Notes: generated by a model from the sequence alone, not told the origin. Counted from the stretch's first letter, positions 1 through 6,517 are shown. The stretch is 7,438 bases of DNA from Flavobacteriaceae bacterium (GCA_023254815.1 JALRKI010000051.1:1-7438); one strand, 5' to 3'. Translations and numbers: made by a program.

Positions 1-297
1 AACAATACCGGAAGTGTCGGTGCAGGTGTTTGTCAATAGAATCCCAACAGAAATGGGGAGCATCGCGAGCGCTCCAGCGAGTCGGGTCTTTGGAATAACA
101 ATCATCAGTCCGGCAATAACTTCTACAGCACCAATCAATGGGAAAAGCCAACCAACACTTAGTAGGGCCTCCATGAATGACTTCATGGCATCAGACATGT
201 CGTCCGGCATTGGCATGTAATTGAAAAATTTATTCAGACCAGCATTTAACATGAACAGTCCAAAAAGTACGCTCAAGACATTAGTAATTTTTTTCAT
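1..297 (-). CDS. DoxX-like small integral membrane protein (partial, C-terminus off the left edge)
   Basis: Reading the - strand from ATG at 297 gives 99 uninterrupted codons to the window edge, so the C-terminus is missing. The start is MKKITNVLSVLFGLFMLNAG, followed by LNKFFNYMPMP (residues 21-31), a short amphipathic stretch, then VGWLFPLIGAVEVIAGLMIV (about 48-67) and a third hydrophobic stretch (about 74-88). The FGLxMLNAGLNKFF opening and the FPLIGAVEVIAGL segment are typical of small four-helix DoxX/DoxD-like proteins of about 120-140 aa in Bacteroidota. The role of such proteins is mostly unknown; some are linked to redox or thiosulfate metabolism, and nothing here shows a substrate. 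There is no Shine-Dalgarno sequence before the ATG. It is divergent from the efflux operon and shares a 193-nt upstream region with it, so co-regulation is possible but unproven. An open frame on the opposite strand (14-220) is a shadow of this gene. Confidence 0.82.
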   Translation of the reverse strand, partial: MKKITNVLSVLFGLFMLNAGLNKFFNYMPMPDDMSDAMKSFMEALLSVGWLFPLIGAVEVIAGLMIVIPKTRLAGALAMLPISVGILLTNTCTDTSGIV

Positions 298-344
298 CGT
301 TTAATATTTAGGTTATTTAGGGATATCATAGTAAAAGTACAAAA

Positions 345-352
345 CAAAACTA
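345..352 (-). promoter_or_regulatory. Candidate -7 element for the DoxX-like gene
   Basis: On the - strand these bases read TAGTTTTG, an exact match to the Bacteroidota sigma-ABfr -7 consensus TAnnTTTG. It would give a leader of roughly 40 nt before the ATG at 297, which is plausible. The weakness is the -33 element: the nearest TTG triplets on this strand lie 10 and 25 nt upstream, outside the usual gap of about 19-21. A match this short is expected by chance in AT-rich DNA. Confidence 0.28.
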
Positions 353-362
353 TACCTCATGA

Positions 363-372
363 CAATTAATTG
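363..372. repeat. Perfect 10-bp palindrome in the divergent region
   Basis: CAATTAATTG reads the same on both strands. It lies 11 bp upstream of the candidate -7 element for the leftward gene, where a repressor or activator could bind. A related ATTGACAA follows at 373-380. It is too short and AT-rich to be significant alone, and it matches no operator I can name. Confidence 0.25.
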
Positions 373-440
373 ATTGACAAAAGACTTTGATTTTTGTAGG
401 GCTCATGGTGCAATTACAAGAAAAGTGAAAATCTAAAATT

Positions 441-466
441 TTGTTAAACAATCAGTTACTGTTAAA
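441..466. promoter_or_regulatory. Cluster of short inverted and direct repeats upstream of the efflux operon
   Basis: Within 26 bp there are an 11-bp inverted repeat TTGTT-A-AACAA (441-451), a 9-bp inverted repeat CAGT-T-ACTG (453-461), and two TGTTAAA copies starting 18 nt apart (442 and 460). The cluster ends 24 nt before the chosen start of the first operon gene, where a regulator could control promoter access. This is a possible operator by position only. No family-specific motif is recognised, and short A/T repeats occur often by chance here. Confidence 0.25.
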
Positions 467-473
467 TAATTTG

Positions 474-481
474 TAGCTTTG
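474..481 (+). promoter_or_regulatory. Weak candidate -7 element for the efflux operon
   Basis: TAGCTTTG matches the Bacteroidota -7 consensus TAnnTTTG. Two points count against it. No TTG lies 17-21 nt upstream (the closest earlier TTG, at 441-443, is 30 nt away). Transcription would also begin only a few bases before the ATG at 491, giving an almost leaderless mRNA. The real promoter may lie further upstream. Confidence 0.18.
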
Positions 482-490
482 TCTTCGTAT

Positions 491-910
491 ATGAAGCAAA
501 TTGCGTTAAAGATAGTATCTGTAACCATGGCACTTTTAGTGCTCTGTTCAACCTTGACCTATACGGTCGAGCAACACTATTGTGGCAATTTCCTTGTCGA
601 TTCATCTTGGTTTGGCCATGCCAAATCTTGCGGAATGGAAACGCTTCAAACCAACAATAATGCCACAGGTTGTGAGCTAGTCCAAACTGGATGTTGTTCG
701 AATAAAATTTTTCATATTGATGGGCAAGATGAGCTCAATTTGGCAGCTCACCAACTGGTATTCGAGCCACTGCATTTTGTGGTCTTCCCATCAATCGTAT
801 ATCAATTATTGCCTCCATTCAACGATGACGAGCCGGCTATTATTGAACACTATACCCCTCCAATTTTATTCAGGAACTTCCAAGTTCTTAATCAGACTTT
901 CTTGATTTGA
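491..910 (+). CDS. HYC_CC_PP family secreted/membrane small protein
   Basis: This 139-aa protein belongs to a Bacteroidota family named after three motifs, all visible: HYC at residues 29-31 (VEQHYCGNFLVD), CC at 68-69 (TGCCSNK), and PP near the C-terminus (YTPPILFR, 121-128), ending VLNQTFLI. A second PP is at 108-109. An N-terminal hydrophobic stretch (about 4-24) is a signal peptide or membrane anchor, and residues 94-107 are also hydrophobic. Six cysteines (19, 31, 47, 61, 68, 69), plus Met49 in CGME and several histidines, could bind soft metals or form disulfides in the envelope. The family's function is not established. The frame can extend to TTG at 479, but I chose the ATG at 491 because it begins MKQIALKIVSV, a normal signal-peptide N-region. 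It is first in the + strand operon, 98 nt before the pump, suggesting an accessory role in copper/silver handling (inference). Confidence 0.85.
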   Translation: MKQIALKIVSVTMALLVLCSTLTYTVEQHYCGNFLVDSSWFGHAKSCGMETLQTNNNATGCELVQTGCCSNKIFHIDGQDELNLAAHQLVFEPLHFVVFPSIVYQLLPPFNDDEPAIIEHYTPPILFRNFQVLNQTFLI

Positions 911-1008
911 TTTTTGAATTCTAGTCGTCTTTGTCGTTGGGATTTTTCTCAACGAGCGAGTGCTTTGCTGCACTTACTTCAATAGATTCAAAACCAAATT
1001 TTCAAGCC
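911..1008 (+). other. Intra-operon spacer with two small potential hairpins
   Basis: This 98-nt gap is the longest inside the operon. One hairpin pairs TCGTTG (934-939) with CAACGA (950-955) across a 10-nt loop. A second pairs AGTGC (959-963) with GCACT (970-974) across a 6-nt loop. Neither is followed by a U-tract, so they are not typical intrinsic terminators; they could affect mRNA stability or processing between the first gene and the pump. The pump's frame is open here back to a TAG at 922, so a TTG-initiated N-terminal extension is formally possible but unlikely. Confidence 0.4.
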
Positions 1009-4000
1009 ATGCTCAATAAAAGCATCAAATTTTTAATAGAAACCAAACTTGTTGCGGTTCTGTTCCTTGTCCTATTTGTTGGTTGGGGTATTGTCAATGC
1101 CCCATTTAATTGGGACACTGAATATTTGCCCAGTAATCCCGTTGCGGTAGACGCCATTCCTGATATAGGAGAAAATCAACAGATTGTATATACAAATTGG
1201 GATGGTAGATCCCCTCAAGACATTGAGGATCAAATCACCTATCCACTTACTTCGGCGCTTCTCGGCATCCCAGGAGTTAAAACGATTCGAAGCACTTCAA
1301 TGTTTGGATTTTCGAGCATTTACATCATTTTTAACGAGGATGTAGAATTCTATTGGAGTCGCAGTAGAATCCTCGAAAAATTGAATGCCCTACCTAAAGA
1401 TTTACTTCCTACCGATGTCAGTCCAGCCCTAGGACCTGATGCAACTTCTCTGGGTCAAATCTATTGGTACACCCTTGAAGGCCGTGACAAAGACGGTAAG
1501 GTCACTGGAGGCTGGGATTTGCAAGAATTGAGAAGTATTCAAGATTTTTATGTCAAAAATGCGCTGGCTTCGTCCAATGGTGTTTCGGAAGTAGCTTCAA
1601 TTGGCGGACATGTTTTGGAATATCAAATTGATGTCGATCCAGAATTGATGAGACAATATGGTCTCAGTCTTGATCAAGTCGTGCAGGCCGTTAAAACCAA
1701 TAACAAAGACGTTGGGGCTCAAACCATTGAAATCAATCAAGCCGAATATTTGATTCGGGGACTGGGTTATGTTCAGACCATTGCCGATTTGGAGGATGCC
1801 GTGGTTTCTGCTAAGGATTATGTTTCAATTAGAATTAAAGACATCGCCAAAGTTGTGGAGGGCCCTGCTAGTCGAAGGGGAATTTTGGACAAGGAAGGCG
1901 CTGAGGTTGTTGGGGGTGTTGTTGTGGCTCGATATGGGGCAAATCCAATGGAGGTGATCCAAAACGTCAAGGAAAAAATTAAGGATTTAAGTGCAGGCCT
2001 GCCTTCAAAAGTTTTAGACGATGGAAGCACTTCTCAGCTAACAATTGTTCCGTTTTATGACCGTACGGAGTTGATTCAAGAAACTTTGAATACTCTCAAT
2101 GATGCTCTTATTCTAGAAATCTTGATTACTATTTTTGTCATAGTAGTCATGGTTTTCAACCTAAGAGCATCCATTTTAATTTCTGGATTGTTGCCTATTG
2201 CCGTATTGATGGTCTTTGTTGGCATGAAGTATTTTGAAGTTGATGCTAACATTGTTGCCTTATCGGGAATCGCCATTGCCATTGGTACTATGGTAGATGT
2301 TGGAATAATATTATCAGAAAACATCATTCGGCACCTCGATGAACATGAAGGAAAATTGGGAATTAATACCATTGTTTATAACGCCACCAAGGAAGTATCT
2401 GGTGCTATTATAACTGCTGTATCTACGACCATAATAAGTTTTATCCCAGTCTTCACAATGATAGGAGCGGAAGGCAAGCTTTTTAGACCCTTGGCCTTTA
2501 CCAAAACCATGGCATTAGGTGCTTCAATTGCAGTTGCTTTGTTTTTTATTCCCCCTTTTGCAGCTTATATTTTCAAAAAAAGAAAGATACGCCCTCGAGT
2601 GAGACTCTTGTCACATCTGATCTTAGGATTTCTTGGATTAGTTGTTTTGGTTTCAGGCTATGTATTGGGGCTTTCAATCCTTGCATTTGCACTTTCAGGT
2701 GTTTTGCTTCAATTGCAAAAGGTGACCCCTTCTAGGTCTAAATTAATTGATGTAGGCATTGCCTGTGCTACCATTATTGTGCTTTTGGCGGACTATTGGC
2801 GGCCTCTGGGATTTGATCGGTCAATCGGTATAAATTTAATTTTTGTGGCTATTGTTTGCTTTGGACTTTTAGCGGTTTTTTGGCTGTTCCACAAAAAATA
2901 TGTCAGCCTATTGACTTGGGCCTTGAATAACAAAATATTATTCCTTTCTGTGCCAACCGCCTTGGTGGTTTGCGGGTTGCTTATCATGCGACAGTCAGGC
3001 AAAGAATTTATGCCATCGCTCAATGAAGGGTCCTTTTTACTCATGCCTACTTCAATGCCACACGCCGGTTCTGAAGAAAATAAACGGGTCTTACAGCAGT
3101 TGGATATGGCCGTAGCCAACCTTCCGGAAATAGCCTCTGTAGTTGGAAAGGCTGGTCGGACTGAATCGGCCTTAGATCCAGCACCCTTATCGATGTATGA
3201 AAACGTCATCATTTACAAGCCTGAATATGCCCGAAATGAAAGCGGATTGCCACAAAGATATAAAGTCAATGAAGACGGTGTTTTTATGCTAAAAGATGGA
3301 GGATATATGATTAATCCCAACCTAAAAGTGAAAAATCACGACCAGTATATTGGGAAAACTCATTCCTCTGATTTTGATATATCCACCTCTCTGTTGATTG
3401 AAGACAAAGACGGCGAATATTACAGAAATTGGCGGCCAGAAATCAAATCGACTAACGATATTTGGGACGAAATTGTCAAGGTCAGTAAGTTGCCAGGAGT
3501 GACCACTGCTCCAAAATTGCAGCCCATTGAAACTCGACTGGTCATGCTTCAAACAGGGATGCGTGCCCCAATGGGCATCAAGGTCAAAGGACAAAGCTTG
3601 AAAGACATCGAAGCCTTTGGTCTTGAATTAGAGAAAATTCTAAAAGAAGTTGAAGGAGTCAAAGCCGAGGCAGTTTTTGCTGATCGCATTGTTGGCAAGC
3701 CCTACCTCATTATAGACATTGATCGTGAAAAATTAGTTCGATATGGCCTTTCAGTAGATCAAGTTCAACAAGTACTCCAGGTCGCTGTCGGTGGCATGGT
3801 ATTGTCTCAAACGGTAGAAGGAAGAGAGCGCTATGGCATCCGAGTCAGATATCCCAGAGAACAGCGCTCCACACCAGAAGATCTCAATAACATTTTCATA
3901 CCTGTTGGAGAAGGCGATCCCATCCCATTGAGCGAAGTGGCTCAAATCTATTACGAAAAAGGTCCAGAGATGATCAAAAGTGAAGATACTTTTTTGGTTG

Positions 4001-4752
4001 GATACGTGCTTTTCGACAAGCTCATCGATTTTGCTGAAGTCAATGTTGTTGAAAATGCACAATCTGCCATTAATGATAAAATTAACAATGGCGAATTGAA
4101 AGTTCCTCAAGGCGTTAATTTTCAGTTTACTGGCACGTATGAAAATCAGCTTAGAGCGGAAAAAACATTGAAAGTGGTGGTGCCATTGGCCCTATTTATT
4201 ATTTTTATTGTATTGTATTTTCAGTTCCGATCGGTGGGGACTTCTCTCATGGTTTTTTCTGGCATTGCAGTTGCTTTTGCCGGAGGATTTATTTTGATTT
4301 GGCTATATGGACAGGAATGGTTTTTGAATTTTGAATTCCTTGGAGCCAACTTGAGGAATCTGTTTCAAATGCATCCAATCAACCTGAGTGTTGCCGTATG
4401 GGTAGGTTTTATTGCTCTTTTCGGCATTGCTACCGACGATGGAGTTGTTATGGGTACTTATTTAAAACAGAATTTTGAGCACTTCTCGCCAAAAAGTGTT
4501 CCGGAGATTCATGCTGCCGTGGTATTGGCAGGGCAAAAACGCATCAGACCCTGTTTGATGACTACAGCAACTACGGTGCTCGCATTGTTACCTGTGTTGA
4601 CTTCTACTGGACGAGGCAGTGACATTATGATTCCAATGGCTATCCCCAGTTTCGGAGGGATGTTACTGGCGTTGATCACCTTGTTTGTTGTTCCAGTACT
4701 TTTTAGCTGGAAGGCAGAATTTGAACTTAATCGAAAAGGAAAAAATGAATAA
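1009..4752 (+). CDS. cusA: CusA-like heavy-metal RND efflux pump, inner-membrane subunit (Cu(I)/Ag(I) type)
   Basis: This 1247-aa proton-driven HME-RND pump would form the inner-membrane core of the tripartite exporter. A membrane helix at about 12-32 is followed by the first periplasmic porter region (about 33-360, with GVKTIRSTSMFGFSSIYIIF), helices 2-6 (about 366-522), a second porter region (about 660-1050) and helices 8-12 (about 1055-1235). Helix 4 reads GIAIAIGTMVDVGIILSEN: Asp430 and Glu437 match the proton-relay pair of this family, and the CzcA-type DFG aspartate six residues before is alanine. That favours the monovalent Cu/Ag subgroup over Co/Zn/Cd. Met846 in RLVMLQTGM aligns with a copper-binding methionine of E. 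coli CusA; Met851, Met930 and Met988 are further candidates. It is about 200 aa longer than E. coli CusA because of a hydrophobic insert (about 525-640) and a 68-residue periplasmic insert (740-807). I chose ATG 1009 (MLNKSIKFLIETKLV, the usual family start) over an upstream TTG at 931. Confidence 0.95.
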   Translation: MLNKSIKFLIETKLVAVLFLVLFVGWGIVNAPFNWDTEYLPSNPVAVDAIPDIGENQQIVYTNWDGRSPQDIEDQITYPLTSALLGIPGVKTIRSTSMFGFSSIYIIFNEDVEFYWSRSRILEKLNALPKDLLPTDVSPALGPDATSLGQIYWYTLEGRDKDGKVTGGWDLQELRSIQDFYVKNALASSNGVSEVASIGGHVLEYQIDVDPELMRQYGLSLDQVVQAVKTNNKDVGAQTIEINQAEYLIRGLGYVQTIADLEDAVVSAKDYVSIRIKDIAKVVEGPASRRGILDKEGAEVVGGVVVARYGANPMEVIQNVKEKIKDLSAGLPSKVLDDGSTSQLTIVPFYDRTELIQETLNTLNDALILEILITIFVIVVMVFNLRASILISGLLPIAVLMVFVGMKYFEVDANIVALSGIAIAIGTMVDVGIILSENIIRHLDEHEGKLGINTIVYNATKEVSGAIITAVSTTIISFIPVFTMIGAEGKLFRPLAFTKTMALGASIAVALFFIPPFAAYIFKKRKIRPRVRLLSHLILGFLGLVVLVSGYVLGLSILAFALSGVLLQLQKVTPSRSKLIDVGIACATIIVLLADYWRPLGFDRSIGINLIFVAIVCFGLLAVFWLFHKKYVSLLTWALNNKILFLSVPTALVVCGLLIMRQSGKEFMPSLNEGSFLLMPTSMPHAGSEENKRVLQQLDMAVANLPEIASVVGKAGRTESALDPAPLSMYENVIIYKPEYARNESGLPQRYKVNEDGVFMLKDGGYMINPNLKVKNHDQYIGKTHSSDFDISTSLLIEDKDGEYYRNWRPEIKSTNDIWDEIVKVSKLPGVTTAPKLQPIETRLVMLQTGMRAPMGIKVKGQSLKDIEAFGLELEKILKEVEGVKAEAVFADRIVGKPYLIIDIDREKLVRYGLSVDQVQQVLQVAVGGMVLSQTVEGRERYGIRVRYPREQRSTPEDLNNIFIPVGEGDPIPLSEVAQIYYEKGPEMIKSEDTFLVGYVLFDKLIDFAEVNVVENAQSAINDKINNGELKVPQGVNFQFTGTYENQLRAEKTLKVVVPLALFIIFIVLYFQFRSVGTSLMVFSGIAVAFAGGFILIWLYGQEWFLNFEFLGANLRNLFQMHPINLSVAVWVGFIALFGIATDDGVVMGTYLKQNFEHFSPKSVPEIHAAVVLAGQKRIRPCLMTTATTVLALLPVLTSTGRGSDIMIPMAIPSFGGMLLALITLFVVPVLFSWKAEFELNRKGKNE
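4734..4740 (+). promoter_or_regulatory. Shine-Dalgarno-like AAAAGGA before the TolC-like gene
   Basis: AAAAGGA lies 4 nt before the ATG at 4745, inside the last codons of the pump gene. It supports the 4745 start over any upstream codon in the same frame and is the only clear SD-like sequence at a good distance from a start in this window. With the 8-nt overlap it suggests translational coupling. Confidence 0.5.
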
Positions 4753-5965
4753 ATACAGTTTTATCACCCTTGCCATTTTGTCCATTAGTATAGCGCAGGG
4801 TCAAGACTTACAGTCGTACATACTTGAGGCCGAGGCAAACAACTTAGAGCTTCAAGCATTAGGATATAATAACGACATTGCTTTGGAAAAAATTAAGGAG
4901 GCTAATTCACTCCCCAATACCGACATTGGTTTTGGATATTTTGTCCATGAAAATGAAACCATGAATGGACCACAGAAATTTCGGGTTTCTGTTGGGCAAA
5001 TGATCCCTTGGTTTGGGACCATAACAGCTCGAGAGAACTACGCCTCGACTTTGGCCGATGTAGAGTACGAAAATTTAGTTCTGGCGCAACGCAAATTGAG
5101 ATTGGCGGTTTCTCAGTCCTATTACATGTTGTTTGCCATTCAAGCTAAAAATGACGTTTTGGATGAGAACATTAGGCTTGTCAAAACTTATGAATCCATT
5201 GCCTTGAACGCCGTTTCGGTAGGTAAAGCATCGTTAGTGGAGGTCTTGAAACTACAGATGACCCAAAATGAGCTCAACCGACAAAAGGAAATGCTCAATC
5301 AAACCAAAAGGAAAGAAGCAACAGCGTTCAATCATCTATTAAATAGAGATTTGGGAATGAGTATTCCCTTGGTATCGGACTTGATCATGCCCGAGCAAGA
5401 TGACATATATGATGATGCCGCAATTGAATTACATCCTGAATTGGTGAAGTACGACAAGCTATTTGAATCAGTTACTGGGGCTCAGTTGGTCAATAAAAAA
5501 GAATCCTCTCCCAATCTAGGATTAGGAATTGAATACGTCAATGTAGAAGCTCGCAAAGGGATCGAGCTTGAAAATAACGGCAAAGACATGCTGATGCCTA
5601 TGGTCAGTCTTTCAATTCCCATTTTTAGTAACAAATACAGGTCGCAAACGGTTCAAAACAATGTCAAGCAACAAGCACTGTTGTCTGAAAAAAACAACAA
5701 AAGAAATCAATTGATAGATATTCTTGTTGAAGCACAATCTGAACGCGAATCGGCACGAATCAGCTATGAGACTTTCTCAGCCAACATAGAAAAAGCCAAA
5801 TTCAGTCTCGAACTTTTGCTCAAAAATTACGAGGTTCAAAACATTGATTTTGAAGGCCTTTTAGAAATTCAAGAACTTTTGCTGAACTTAGAAGTCGCAA
5901 AAATTGACGCTCTAACAAACTATTATTCGCAATCCGCAATCATTAATTATTTAAGTAAACAATAA
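4745..5965 (+). CDS. cusC: TolC/CusC-like outer-membrane efflux protein
   Basis: This 406-aa protein is the outer-membrane channel partner of the RND pump. A signal peptide (about 1-19, ending SIAQG) is followed by DLQSYILEAEANNLELQALG, the usual start of the outer-membrane efflux protein fold. GQMIPWFGTITARENYAS (about 84-101) is the PWFGT motif common in Bacteroidota CusC-like proteins. Long alpha-helical, coiled-coil-like stretches (about 105-200 and 300-395) form the periplasmic tunnel, and MVSLSIPIFSNKYRSQ in the second half marks the second repeat. There is no lipobox cysteine, so unlike E. coli CusC it is probably not a lipoprotein. The length is typical for the phylum. Its ATG overlaps the pump gene's last 8 nt (4745-4752), and the next gene begins 9 nt after its stop, so cotranscription is very likely. 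Assignment to metal efflux rests mainly on context. Confidence 0.92.
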   Translation: MNKYSFITLAILSISIAQGQDLQSYILEAEANNLELQALGYNNDIALEKIKEANSLPNTDIGFGYFVHENETMNGPQKFRVSVGQMIPWFGTITARENYASTLADVEYENLVLAQRKLRLAVSQSYYMLFAIQAKNDVLDENIRLVKTYESIALNAVSVGKASLVEVLKLQMTQNELNRQKEMLNQTKRKEATAFNHLLNRDLGMSIPLVSDLIMPEQDDIYDDAAIELHPELVKYDKLFESVTGAQLVNKKESSPNLGLGIEYVNVEARKGIELENNGKDMLMPMVSLSIPIFSNKYRSQTVQNNVKQQALLSEKNNKRNQLIDILVEAQSERESARISYETFSANIEKAKFSLELLLKNYEVQNIDFEGLLEIQELLLNLEVAKIDALTNYYSQSAIINYLSKQ

Positions 5966-5974
5966 TCCAATCAC

Positions 5975-6517
5975 ATGAAATCAAAACACACCACCTCAGT
6001 TCTAATTGCTTTTGCAGCAATTGCCATATTATTTGCATCCTGCAAAGAGACCACTAAAACAGAGCAGGCCACTGCGTCTAGCAAGACAGACACAAACAAC
6101 TCATACATCGATCTGTATATGAAACTCAAGGATGCCTTAGTCGCCGATGATAGCACCTCAGCCAGTATTCATGCTAAAACTTTTGCCAGCGCTGTTCTGG
6201 AATTGAATGCGGCCACCTATCAAGTGAAAGATGAGCAAGGCTTCAAGCTTGCCGTCAAAGCAGTGGCTAAAAGTGCTACTCAAATTCCAAATGCAGACTT
6301 GTCTGCTCAAAGAGAACATTTTGAATCAATCACCGAAAATATGATCAGTTTGGTAAAACATACTGGTGCACAAGAGGTCATCTATATTCAACACTGTCCA
6401 ATGTATAATCAGGGAAAAGGCGGCTCTTGGTTAAGCCAATACGAGGAAGTTAAAAATCCATTATTCGGCAGTATGATGCTCAACTGTGGACTGGTGACCG
6501 ACAGAATTAAACAATAA
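5975..6517 (+). CDS. DUF3347 lipoprotein, probable periplasmic copper/silver-binding accessory
   Basis: This is a 180-aa lipoprotein. A hydrophobic signal (about 8-22) ends in the lipobox LFASC, with Cys23 as the lipid-modified residue, followed by a Thr/Ser-rich linker (about 25-42). The DUF3347 domain (about 43-175) shows YIDLYMKLKDALVADD, LSAQREHFESITENMISLVK, and the C-terminal signature QHCPMYNQGKGGSWLS followed by NPLFGSMMLNCG. His140, Cys141, Met143, Met167, Met168 and Cys171 are plausible soft-metal ligands. In Bacteroidota this domain also occurs fused to CusB-like adaptors, so the stand-alone form may pass Cu(I)/Ag(I) to the pump, a role like CusF in proteobacteria (inference; no biochemical proof known to me). 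It lies 9 nt after the TolC-like gene and 61 nt before the adaptor. No Shine-Dalgarno sequence is seen. The start is fixed by the signal peptide (MKSKHTTSVLIAF). Confidence 0.88.
   Translation: MKSKHTTSVLIAFAAIAILFASCKETTKTEQATASSKTDTNNSYIDLYMKLKDALVADDSTSASIHAKTFASAVLELNAATYQVKDEQGFKLAVKAVAKSATQIPNADLSAQREHFESITENMISLVKHTGAQEVIYIQHCPMYNQGKGGSWLSQYEEVKNPLFGSMMLNCGLVTDRIKQ

Larger units (their letters stand above)
298..490. other. Divergent intergenic region between the DoxX-like gene and the efflux operon
   Basis: This 193-nt AT-rich stretch has no credible gene. It must hold the start signals for the leftward DoxX-like gene and probably for the rightward efflux operon. Visible motifs are a perfect 10-bp palindrome (363-372), a TTGTT-A-AACAA inverted repeat (441-451), a CAGT-T-ACTG inverted repeat (453-461), two copies of TGTTAAA 18 nt apart (442-448 and 460-466), and one match to the Bacteroidota -7 consensus TAnnTTTG on each strand. 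None has a well-spaced -33 TTG partner, so the promoters cannot be fixed. I saw no match to a known copper operator (a TACAnnTGTA cop box or a MerR/CueR-type dyad). Confidence 0.6.

Noticed and set aside
14..220. 68-codon + strand open frame at the left edge
   Set aside because: It is antisense to the DoxX-like gene, whose - strand frame is open over 99 codons and has recognisable family motifs; the + frame product looks like nothing known.
359..372. TGACAATTAATTGA resembling the E. coli trp/tac -35 region
   Set aside because: Bacteroidota primary sigma factors do not use the E. coli -35/-10 consensus, and no TATAAT-like -10 follows at 17 nt; the resemblance comes from the AT-rich palindrome.
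479..490. TTG start at 479 adding four residues (MSSY) to the HYC_CC_PP protein
   Set aside because: ATG at 491 gives a normal signal-peptide start and TTG starts are rare; nothing supports the extension.
717..905. 62-codon + strand frame inside the HYC_CC_PP gene
   Set aside because: Out-of-frame shadow of a gene with clear family motifs.
931..1008. TTG start at 931 adding 26 residues to the RND pump
   Set aside because: The extension is not membrane-like, covers the spacer hairpins, and family members start at MLNKxIKF, matching the ATG at 1009.
1769..1957. 62-codon + strand frame inside the pump gene
   Set aside because: Out-of-frame shadow; the pump frame is continuous and conserved in appearance through this region.
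1818..4110. Five - strand frames of 70-139 codons inside the pump gene (1818-2030, 2076-2372, 2793-3212, 3322-3594, 3751-4110)
   Set aside because: All are antisense to conserved pump sequence, with low-complexity or unrecognisable products and no start signals; a large + strand gene commonly casts such shadows.
5971..6156. 61-codon - strand frame over the DUF3347 gene start
   Set aside because: Antisense shadow of the lipoprotein signal peptide and linker.
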